Assembly (NCBI GenBank): GCA_035642095.1
Contig: DASQTB010000141.1
Span: forward strand, 1 to 11,686
Direction of reading: 5' to 3'
From: DASQTB01 sp035642095
Lineage (GTDB): Bacteria > Actinomycetota > UBA4738 > CALAEC01
DNA length: 11,686 nucleotides
The translations under genes and the position numbers were made by a program. Of this stretch, positions 1 to 6,134 are shown piece after piece; position 1 is the stretch's first letter, and the number at the start of each line of letters is the position of its first letter. Below the pieces are notes generated by a model. The model had not been told where the DNA came from. It saw only the letters and a list, made by a program, of their open reading frames with translations, and made no database searches.

Positions 1-313
1 CGGGCGAGTTCATCCGTTCGTAGTCCAGCCCCGTCTCCCCCACCGCGACGACGCGAGGGTCGTGGGCCAGCTCCTCGACGGCCGCCCCGGCCGCGGCGTC
101 GAACGCGGACGCCTCGTGGGGGTGAACCCCGGCCGTGGCGAACACCCCGGCCAACGAGTCCGCGAGATCGCGGGACCGGCGACTCGACTGGGGATCGATG
201 CCCACACAGACCAGTCCGTGGACCCCGGCGGCCCGGGCGGCCTCCACCGCGGCGGCCGGATCGCCCTCCATGAGGAAGAGGTGACAGTGACTATCGAATA
301 GACCCTCGACCAT
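1..313 (-). CDS. tatD: TatD family metal-dependent DNase/hydrolase (N-terminal part, cut by window edge)
   Basis: The minus-strand frame from ATG at 313 is open to the window edge and gives 104 residues of an incomplete gene; its C-terminal part lies outside. It starts MVEGLFDSHCHL, the N-terminal metal-binding HxH motif of the TatD amidohydrolase-like barrel (H10, H12). It continues with GVHPHEA (about residues 63-69) and AVGETGLDY (about 91-99), which carries the conserved metal-binding glutamate of the family. TatD proteins are cytoplasmic metal-dependent 3'-5' exonucleases acting on DNA and RNA ends and are linked to quality control. The start lies 11 bp after the metG stop on the same strand, so the two are probably co-transcribed; metG followed by tatD is common in Actinobacteria. 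No strong Shine-Dalgarno sequence is visible, so translational coupling is likely. The assignment is secure at family level; the exact substrate cannot be told. Confidence 0.92.
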   Translation of the reverse strand, partial: MVEGLFDSHCHLFLMEGDPAAAVEAARAAGVHGLVCVGIDPQSSRRSRDLADSLAGVFATAGVHPHEASAFDAAAGAAVEELAHDPRVVAVGETGLDYERMNSP

Positions 314-324
314 CGCTCGAGCGT

Positions 325-1863
325 TCAGCTCTCGAGCCTCGGGAACAGGGCCTCGCCCCGTCGGGTCCGGGTCCCGGCCGGGAGGCCCCCCCAATGGGCG
401 GCCTGGGGGAGGCGCTGATCGTCCGGGGATCCCTCCAGCCCCAGCTGGGTCCACAGTCGGGCCGCGGCCCGGGGCATGGCGGGAGAGATCAGGACCGCCA
501 GGATCCGAAGAACCTCGGCGGCGGCATACAACACTGAGGCCAGGCGGGCGCCCTTGGCCCGGTCACGGGCCAGGGCCCACGGCTCCTCCTCCACCAGGAA
601 GACGTTGGCTCGGTCGACAATGGCCCAGACCGCCCCCACCGCGGGTGACAGGGCGACCTCGTCGACAAGCCCGTCGTACCGGGCCGCCGCGTCGCGGACC
701 GTGGCCGAGAGGCCGCCGGCCGCCTCCGCCGGTCCCGGCTCGGGAACCCTTCCGGCGAAATACTGGTCGATCATGGCCAGGACCCGGCTGGCCAGGTTGC
801 CCAGCCCGTTGGCCAGGTCCGCGTGATACCGGTCGGACATCGACTCCCACGAGAAGGAGCCGTCCTGGCCGAACTGGATCTCTCGCAGGAAGTAGTAACG
901 GTACGCGTCCACGCCGAAGTAGTCGACCAGCTGCCTGGGAGGGATCCCGGTGGCCCGGGTCTTGCTCATCTTCTCCCCACCCACCGTGAGGAAACCGTGG
1001 GCCCACACCTGCCGGGGCGGTTCCACGCCACCGGCCATCAGCATGGCCGGCCAGTAGATGGCATGGAAACGGAGGATGTCCTTCCCGATGAAGTGGATGT
1101 CGGCCGGCCAGGTTCGATCGAACCGCTGGTCGTCACTTCCGTAGCCGGCCGCCGTGATGTAGTTCGTCAGGGCATCGAACCACACGTAACAGACGTGCTT
1201 CGGGTCCCACGGCAGGGGCACGCCCCAGGCGAAAGACGTCCGCGAGATCGAGAAGTCGCGGAGACCGCCCTTGATCAGCGCCAGGACCTCGTTACGGCGT
1301 GAGCCCGGCTGCACCGCCTCGGGGTTGGCGTCGTAGTGCGTCAGAAGGCGATCCTGATAGGCGGACAGTCTGAAGAAGTAGTTCTCCTCGGACATGGCCT
1401 CGACCGGCGTCCCGTGGATCGGGCACATCCCGTCGACGAGTTCGTCCTCCGTGTAATACGCCTCGCATGACACGCAGTACAGTCCCTCGTACGTCCCCAG
1501 ATAGATGTCGTCGCGGCCGTTCTGGTAGACGGCGGTGAGGAGCTTGCTCACCGCGGCCTCGTGCCGCGGCTCGGTGGTCCGGATGTAATCGTCGTACGAG
1601 ATGTCGAGGAGGGCCCAGGCCTCCTTCCACCTCGGTTCCATCTGATCGACGAACGCCTGGGGATCCATGCCCTGGTCCCTGGCGGCCTGGGGGACCTTCT
1701 TGCCGTGCTCGTCGGTGCCGGTCAGGAAGAAGACATCCTCCCCCCGGAGCCGGTGGTAGCGGGCCACGAAGTCGGAGGTCACCGTGGTGTACCCGTGACC
1801 GATGTGAGGAACGTCGTTCGGATAGTAGATCGGGGTGGTGATGTAGAAGGTGTCCTTGGGCAT
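325..1863 (-). CDS. metG: methionyl-tRNA synthetase
   Basis: This class I aminoacyl-tRNA synthetase charges initiator and elongator tRNA-Met in the cytoplasm. Numbering from ATG at 1863 (512 residues), the HIGH signature is at 20-23 and the second ATP-binding signature is KMSKT at 298-302, the usual variant of this subfamily. A single zinc knuckle is formed by C130, C133, C147 and H150. The Rossmann fold is followed by a helical anticodon-binding region. There is no C-terminal EMAPII-like tRNA-binding domain, so this is the short Thermus/mycobacterial type. An in-frame GTG at 1890 abuts the rsmI stop and would add nine residues (MPVGESPAR). The ATG is preferred because homologues begin close to the TFYITTPIYYPN strand, and GGGAGA lies upstream at a long spacing of about 13 nt. 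The gene follows rsmI directly and precedes tatD. Confidence 0.97.
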   Translation of the reverse strand: MPKDTFYITTPIYYPNDVPHIGHGYTTVTSDFVARYHRLRGEDVFFLTGTDEHGKKVPQAARDQGMDPQAFVDQMEPRWKEAWALLDISYDDYIRTTEPRHEAAVSKLLTAVYQNGRDDIYLGTYEGLYCVSCEAYYTEDELVDGMCPIHGTPVEAMSEENYFFRLSAYQDRLLTHYDANPEAVQPGSRRNEVLALIKGGLRDFSISRTSFAWGVPLPWDPKHVCYVWFDALTNYITAAGYGSDDQRFDRTWPADIHFIGKDILRFHAIYWPAMLMAGGVEPPRQVWAHGFLTVGGEKMSKTRATGIPPRQLVDYFGVDAYRYYFLREIQFGQDGSFSWESMSDRYHADLANGLGNLASRVLAMIDQYFAGRVPEPGPAEAAGGLSATVRDAAARYDGLVDEVALSPAVGAVWAIVDRANVFLVEEEPWALARDRAKGARLASVLYAAAEVLRILAVLISPAMPRAAARLWTQLGLEGSPDDQRLPQAAHWGGLPAGTRTRRGEALFPRLES

Positions 1864-1890
1864 GCGTGCTGGCGATTCTCCCACAGGCAC

Positions 1891-2724
1891 TCAGCCCCGA
1901 CGGCGCAGGGAGGCCTCGTACAGGGCGCGACGTGACGCGCCGGTCTCTTCGGCCACCAGCGCCGCGGCCTGGCGCCGAGCCATCCCCTCCGCGGTGAGGG
2001 CCTCCACCCGTTCGGCCAGGGCCTCGAGCTCGTCCCGGCCGATGTGGGCGGGGCGCCCCTCGATAACCAGCACCACCTCGCCCCGGGCCTCCTCGTCGCC
2101 GTACCGGGCGGCCAGGTCGGAGAGCCCGGCCCGAACCACGTCCTGATGCACCTTCGTCAGCTCCCGCACCACGGCCGCCCGGCGGTCGCCCAGGACCTCG
2201 GCCGCATCGGCCAAGAACGCACCCAGGCGGCGAGGGGATTCGAAGGCCACGATGGTCCGGGGGTCGCCGGCCAGCTGCTGGAGCCGGGTCCGCCGCTCCG
2301 CTTGTTTCCGGGGGAAGAAGCCCTCGAAGGCAAACCGGGCCGCGGGCAGGCCGGAGAGCACCAGCGCGGTGATGGCCGCCGAGGGCCCGGGCACCACGTC
2401 GACCGGGATGCCCTCCGATACCGCTGCTCGAACGAGCCGTTCGCCGGGGTCGGACAGTCCCGGCATCCCGGCGTCGGAGACCACGGCCACGTCCCGGCCG
2501 CCCCGGAGCCGGTCGAGGAGCTCCGGGATCCGCTTCCGCTCGTTGCCCTCGAAGAACGTCACCAGGCGGACTCCGTGGATCCCGAGATGGGAGAGGAGCT
2601 TGCGGGTCCGGCGGGTGTCCTCGCAGGCGATCAGGTCCGCCCGGGCCAGCGTGATGCGGGCCCGCTCCGTCACGTCCCCGAGGTTCCCGATCGGCGTGCC
2701 CACCAGCCACAGCGTCCCAGCCAT
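1891..2724 (-). CDS. rsmI: 16S rRNA (cytidine-1402-2'-O)-methyltransferase RsmI
   Basis: RsmI uses S-adenosylmethionine to 2'-O-methylate C1402 in the decoding centre of 16S rRNA. The 277-residue protein has the tetrapyrrole-methylase fold with family motifs in order: VGTPIGNLGD (8-17), ACEDTR (33-38), SDAGMPGLSDPG (about 84-95), VPGPSA (about 111-116), GFFPRK, ESPRR and RELTKVH. The length matches the family (about 270-290). A C-terminal helical tail (about 235-277) carries the usual extra domain. The ATG at 2724 is 22 bp after the ychF stop, with a GGAG very close to the start. The stop at 1891 abuts the possible GTG start of metG, so expression is probably coupled. In Mycobacterium the homologue (Rv1003) is divergent from the O-mannosyltransferase gene; here ychF stands between them. 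Confidence 0.97.
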   Translation of the reverse strand: MAGTLWLVGTPIGNLGDVTERARITLARADLIACEDTRRTRKLLSHLGIHGVRLVTFFEGNERKRIPELLDRLRGGRDVAVVSDAGMPGLSDPGERLVRAAVSEGIPVDVVPGPSAAITALVLSGLPAARFAFEGFFPRKQAERRTRLQQLAGDPRTIVAFESPRRLGAFLADAAEVLGDRRAAVVRELTKVHQDVVRAGLSDLAARYGDEEARGEVVLVIEGRPAHIGRDELEALAERVEALTAEGMARRQAAALVAEETGASRRALYEASLRRRG

Positions 2725-2746
2725 GGCTCCATTATTCCGGGCTGCC

Positions 2747-3835
2747 TTACCCCCGGAAGCGGAACGTCAGCACATCGCCGTCGCGGACCGGGTAGTCGCG
2801 GCCCTCGATGCGAGCGGCGCCACGCTCCCTCGCTGCAGCGACCGATCCGGCGGCGACCAGGTCCTCGGCCGGCACGGCTTCCGCCCGGATGAACCCCCTG
2901 GCCATATCGGTATGGATCTCGGCGGCCGCCCCGACCGCGGTGGTTCCCTCGGGGACCAGCCAGGCCCGGCATTCATCGGACTCGATCGAATAGAAGGTGA
3001 TCAGGCCGAGCAGCCGCCTGGCTGCCGCGGCGATCCTCGAGGTGCCCCGCTCGCGGATCCCGAACGCGATGAGCAGCTCCGCCGCGTCGGCATCCGCCAT
3101 GTCCTCCACCTCCTCCTCGAGCTTCGCGCAGAGCGCCACCACCTCGGCGTCGTCCGGCAGCGAGGGACGAAACCGAGCCACCATCTCCTCGGGCCGACCG
3201 GCTTCCTCCTCTCCGACGTTGAGCACCACGAGCAGAGGCTTCGCCGTGAGGAGAAACACGTCGCGAACGCGATCGAGGTCCTGCGCCGACAGCTCCGCCC
3301 TCACGGGGACACCGCGGTCGAGCGATTCCGCGACTCGGCTCAGGGCGGCGGCCCGCTCCCGTTCCGCGTCGTCGTGGGTCCCCGCTGCCCGCCGTTCCGC
3401 CTTCTCGGCGGCCCGGCCCACCGTCTCCAGGTCGGCCAGGGCCAGCTCCGTGGTCAGGGTCTCGAGATCACGAGCCGGATCGACCTGTCCCTCGGGGTGG
3501 GGGATCGTGGCCGAGGCGAACGCTCGCAGGACCAGGAGCAGCGCGTCCATCTCCCTGACGTGTGCCAGGAACCGGTTCCCCAGGCCCTCGCCCCGATGGG
3601 CGCCGCGGACGAGCCCGGCGATATCGACGAAACGCACGTGGGCCGGGACCACGCGTTCGGGCCGGAGCGTCTCGGCCAGGTGCTCCAGCCGTGGATCGGG
3701 CACCGCCGCTTCCCCGACGTTCGGTGTGGTGGTCGTGAACGGATGTCCCGCCACCACGGCGTGCGCCCTGGTCAGGGCGTTGAACAGCGTCGACTTCCCG
3801 GCGTTGGGCAGCCCGACGATCCCGACCTTGAGCAC
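2747..3835 (-). CDS. ychF: redox- and ribosome-associated ATPase/GTPase YchF (OLA1/Obg family)
   Basis: YchF is a universally conserved Obg-family P-loop NTPase that binds ribosomes, prefers ATP in characterised members, and is tied to stress responses. The 362-residue product shows G1 GLPNAGKST (8-16), the switch/G2 region around PFTTTTPNVG, and G3 DIAGLVRGAHRGEGLGNRFL. In the G4 position it has NVGEEE in place of NKxD, the change that goes with relaxed nucleotide specificity in this family. A helical insertion follows G3, and the C-terminal TGS domain ends in the typical YPVRDGDVLTFRF. Length is normal. The start is GTG at 3835 with no convincing Shine-Dalgarno sequence. It is the first gene of the leftward cluster and begins only 23 bp from the divergent pmt start. 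A dense run of RNA-related genes follows it downstream. Confidence 0.97.
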   Translation of the reverse strand: MLKVGIVGLPNAGKSTLFNALTRAHAVVAGHPFTTTTPNVGEAAVPDPRLEHLAETLRPERVVPAHVRFVDIAGLVRGAHRGEGLGNRFLAHVREMDALLLVLRAFASATIPHPEGQVDPARDLETLTTELALADLETVGRAAEKAERRAAGTHDDAERERAAALSRVAESLDRGVPVRAELSAQDLDRVRDVFLLTAKPLLVVLNVGEEEAGRPEEMVARFRPSLPDDAEVVALCAKLEEEVEDMADADAAELLIAFGIRERGTSRIAAAARRLLGLITFYSIESDECRAWLVPEGTTAVGAAAEIHTDMARGFIRAEAVPAEDLVAAGSVAAARERGAARIEGRDYPVRDGDVLTFRFRG

Positions 3836-3845
3836 GACCCGGTTC

Positions 3846-3851
3846 TATCCT
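3846..3851 (+). promoter_or_regulatory. candidate -10 box for leaderless pmt transcript
   Basis: TATCCT (pattern TANNNT) ends 7 nt before the GTG at 3859, the geometry expected when transcription starts at the first base of the start codon. No good -35 hexamer is seen 16-18 nt upstream. The 23-bp divergent spacer means any pmt promoter must overlap the 5' end of ychF, and the reverse. Prediction only. Confidence 0.4.
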
Positions 3852-3858
3852 GAGCGCC

Positions 3859-5232
3859 GTGCCCGTGCCAAGGCGCATGAGCCCGGGATGGAAGGCGGCG
3901 ATGGTGATCGGGACGGTCACCGTGCTGACCGGTGGTCTCCGGTTCGTTCACCTCGCCCAGCCCGAGCGGAAGGTGTTCGACGAGGTCTACTACGCCAGCG
4001 ACGGATGCTGGTACGCCGGGATGCCCTACCGGTCCTGCGGCCTGGAGGCCGATGCGGAACGATCGTGGGTCCATCCCCCCCTGGGGAAGCACGTGATCGC
4101 CTTGGGCGTGGTCACCTTCGGGAACGACCCCTTCGGGTGGCGGGTGGCCGCGGCGGTGGCCGGGGCGGCGACCGTGGCCCTGGCCGGAACCCTGGCCTAT
4201 CTCCTGCTCGGTTCGGCCCTGTGGGGCGGGGTCGGGGCGCTCCTGGCGGGAACCGAGCATCTGCTTCTGGTCCAGTCCCGCATCGCCATGCTCGACGTCT
4301 TCCTGGCGATGTTCGTGGTGCTCGGCTTCACCCTGCTGGTCCTGGACCGCCGCCGGCTCGACCGCCGTTCCTCGGAGGAACCGGGAGGTCGACCGGTGAG
4401 GGTCATCCGGGGCTGGCGCCCCCTGCTCCTCCTGGCCGGCGCCTCGTTCGGCTCGGCCGTGGCGGTGAAGTGGTCGGGGGTGCTGGCTCTGCTCGGAGCG
4501 ATCATCCTGGCGGTTGGATGGGCGTGGAGCCGGCAGCGAGCGTTCGGGTCGCCTCGCCCCCTGCTGTCGTCCCTGCGGGACGAGGGTCCGGTCCTGTGGC
4601 TCGGTCTCATCGCCGTGCCGCTGGTGGCCTACTCGGTGACGTGGCTCCCGTGGCTCGCCGATCGAGGGTTCGACCTGGGCGGTTGGATCACCCACCACCT
4701 CCAGATGATCGACTATCACCTCGATCTCGACACGGTGAAGGAGAACGGCGAGCCGATCCACCCCTACATGTCCCGGGCATGGTCCTGGTTCCTACTGCTC
4801 CGGCCGGTGTCGTACTTCTGGCAGGGCGATCCACGGTGCTGCGCCGAGATCCTCGGCCTGGGACATCCCCTCCTGTTCTGGGGCTCCCTGCTGATGCTGC
4901 CCTACCTCGCGCTGGTGTGGGCCCGACGCGACTGGACGGCGGGAGCCATCCTCGTCCCCGTCCTCGTCCAATTCGTCCCCTGGCTGATCGTCAGCCGGCC
5001 GCTGTTCCTGTTCTACATGACGCCCATCACGCCGTTCCTGGCAGTGGGGATGGCGTTCGTCCTCCGGGACATCTCGGTGGCTCGATTCGATCGTCGGATC
5101 ACCGTGCCGGCCGTCGCCCTGGTCATCGCCGCATTCGTCGGAGTGTTCGCCTTCTTCTGGCCCGTGCTCACTGCGGACCCCATCTCGCGGGAGGCGTGGT
5201 CCGCTCGCATCTGGCTCGATAGGTGGGTGTGA
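3859..5232 (+). CDS. pmt: polyprenyl-phosphate-mannose--protein O-mannosyltransferase (GT39/PMT family)
   Basis: Pmt transfers mannose from polyprenyl-phosphomannose to Ser/Thr of proteins as they leave through the Sec system. The 457-residue protein has many hydrophobic segments (first about 14-27, then repeated segments from about 90 to 450), as expected for a multi-pass membrane enzyme. The acidic catalytic pair lies in KVFDEVYYA (D41, E42) of the first extracytoplasmic loop, and WVHPPLGK (70-77) is the next family signature. The PMT_4TM half is recognisable from HPYMSRAWSWFLLLRPVSYFWQGDP and FMTPITPF-like segments near the end. C50 and C60, plus a CC pair after GDPR, could form extracytoplasmic disulfides. 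The start is GTG at 3859 if leaderless; ATG at 3877 (M7) is an alternative with AAGG close upstream. The homologue beside rsmI in Mycobacterium is Rv1002c. The metalloprotease gene follows after one base. Confidence 0.93.
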   Translation: MPVPRRMSPGWKAAMVIGTVTVLTGGLRFVHLAQPERKVFDEVYYASDGCWYAGMPYRSCGLEADAERSWVHPPLGKHVIALGVVTFGNDPFGWRVAAAVAGAATVALAGTLAYLLLGSALWGGVGALLAGTEHLLLVQSRIAMLDVFLAMFVVLGFTLLVLDRRRLDRRSSEEPGGRPVRVIRGWRPLLLLAGASFGSAVAVKWSGVLALLGAIILAVGWAWSRQRAFGSPRPLLSSLRDEGPVLWLGLIAVPLVAYSVTWLPWLADRGFDLGGWITHHLQMIDYHLDLDTVKENGEPIHPYMSRAWSWFLLLRPVSYFWQGDPRCCAEILGLGHPLLFWGSLLMLPYLALVWARRDWTAGAILVPVLVQFVPWLIVSRPLFLFYMTPITPFLAVGMAFVLRDISVARFDRRITVPAVALVIAAFVGVFAFFWPVLTADPISREAWSARIWLDRWV

Positions 5233-5233
5233 G

Positions 5234-5575
5234 GTGGTGTCTCGAAGGCGATTCGAGCAGCTCGTCGCCGAAGCGCTCGACGAACTGCCGACCTGGGTGC
5301 ACGAGCGACTGGAGAACGTCGAGGTCATCGTGGAGGACGAGCCACCCGGGGGCGAATGGGTGCTCGGGCTGTACGAAGGCATCCCGCTGACCCAACGCGG
5401 CGCCGGCTACACCTGGACCATGCCCGACCGGATCACGCTGTTCCAGGGCCCGATCGAACGGGCCGCCGGAACGCCCAGGGCGATCAAGGAGGCCGTCTCC
5501 GAGACGGTGGTCCACGAGGTGGCCCACTTCTTCGGCATCAGCGACCGGCGTCTGCGGGAGCTCGGCCGGGACTGA
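5234..5575 (+). CDS. small HExxH zinc metallopeptidase, Zincin_1 (DUF1025) family
   Basis: This 113-residue protein matches the short actinobacterial zincin-like family in which nearly the whole protein is one compact metalloprotease fold. The zinc-binding motif is HEVAH (H94, E95, H98), followed by FFGISDRRLRELG, where D104 is the probable third ligand. A central strand segment (GLYEGIPLTQRGAGYTWTMPDRITLFQGPIER, here described by region 45-76) is typical of the family. There is no signal peptide or membrane segment, so it is probably cytoplasmic. The start is GTG at 5234, with a second in-frame GTG at 5237; AGGTGG at 5221-5226, inside the end of pmt, is well spaced as a ribosome binding site, so translation is likely coupled to pmt. 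The substrate is unknown for this family. Co-expression with pmt is suggested by the one-base gap, but a shared role is only inference. Confidence 0.85.
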   Translation: MVSRRRFEQLVAEALDELPTWVHERLENVEVIVEDEPPGGEWVLGLYEGIPLTQRGAGYTWTMPDRITLFQGPIERAAGTPRAIKEAVSETVVHEVAHFFGISDRRLRELGRD

Positions 5576-5601
5576 CCCCGTGTCGGCGGGACGCCGGTGC
5601 C

Positions 5602-5607
5602 TAAGAT
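5602..5607 (+). promoter_or_regulatory. candidate -10 box for leaderless macro-domain gene
   Basis: TAAGAT (TANNNT) is followed by five bases and then ATG at 5613, so transcription would begin at or next to the A of the start codon. No Shine-Dalgarno sequence is present before this ATG, which fits a leaderless mRNA. No clear -35 box is visible. Confidence 0.5.
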
Positions 5608-5612
5608 GGCCC

Positions 5613-6131
5613 ATGCCGGAGATCACGCTGGTCCAGGGAGACATCACCGAGCAGGACGTCGACGCCATCGTCAACGCAGCGAACTCCTCCCTCCTCGGTG
5701 GAGGCGGTGTCGATGGCGCCATCCATCGGAACGGTGGACCGGAGATCCTGGAGGCCTGCCGGCGGCTCCGGGCCGATCGTTACCCCGACGGCCTCCCCAC
5801 CGGGCGGGCCGTGGCCACGAGCGCCGGGAACCTCCCCGCTCGGTGGGTGATCCACACGGTGGGGCCGGTGTACTCCCGATCCGAGGATCGATCCGCCCTG
5901 TTGGCCTCCTGTCACACGGAATCCCTGAGCGTGGCCGACCAGCTCGGAGCACGGACCGTGTCGTTCCCCGCCATCTCCACTGGCGTCTACGGCTACCCCG
6001 TCGACAAGGCCGCTCGGGTGGCCATCGGCGCGGCTCGCGGCGCCCGGACCGCGGTGAAGCACGTCCGCTTCGTGCTGTTCGACCAGACAGCCCTCCGCGC
6101 CTTCGAGGCCGCCATGGCGGACACCGGCTAG
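5613..6131 (+). CDS. macro domain protein, probable O-acetyl-ADP-ribose deacetylase / ADP-ribosyl hydrolase (MacroD/YmdB type)
   Basis: The 172-residue protein is a single macro domain, which binds ADP-ribose and in this subgroup hydrolyses O-acetyl-ADP-ribose or mono-ADP-ribose on proteins and nucleic acids. Visible motifs are GDIT (9-12), the ligand-binding VNAANSSLLGGGGVDGAIH (20-38) with N21, N24 and D34, NLPARWVIHTVGPVY (73-87), and the phosphate loop PAISTGVYGYP (119-129). The MacroD-class triple-Gly loop followed by VDGAIH is intact, which supports catalytic activity. The ATG at 5613 is chosen over the in-frame GTG at 5580 because homologues begin just before the first strand and a TAAGAT box sits directly upstream. 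The protein is cytoplasmic. It lies 37 bp after the metalloprotease and 3 bp before the GH99-like gene. No ADP-ribosyltransferase partner is visible, so its target is unknown. Confidence 0.93.
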   Translation: MPEITLVQGDITEQDVDAIVNAANSSLLGGGGVDGAIHRNGGPEILEACRRLRADRYPDGLPTGRAVATSAGNLPARWVIHTVGPVYSRSEDRSALLASCHTESLSVADQLGARTVSFPAISTGVYGYPVDKAARVAIGAARGARTAVKHVRFVLFDQTALRAFEAAMADTG

Positions 6132-6134
6132 CCG

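Noticed and set aside
1864..1890. GTG at 1890 as the metG start
   Set aside because: It adds nine residues not typical of the family and has no better ribosome binding site; kept only as an alternative.
2252..3853. Long plus-strand open frame (533 codons) opposite rsmI and ychF
   Set aside because: Its product is low-complexity Arg/Pro/Gly-rich sequence with no recognisable motif, and the minus strand encodes two clear conserved proteins. High GC makes such antisense frames common.
3772..4761. Minus-strand frame of 329 codons opposite pmt
   Set aside because: Rich in His, Gln, Arg and Pro with no hydrophobic core; typical shadow of a GC-rich membrane-protein gene.
2997..5222. Plus-strand open frame of 741 codons crossing ychF and pmt
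   Set aside because: It runs antisense to ychF and out of frame through pmt, with Ser/Ala/Arg-rich then Pro/Gly-rich sequence; both real genes have strong family motifs.
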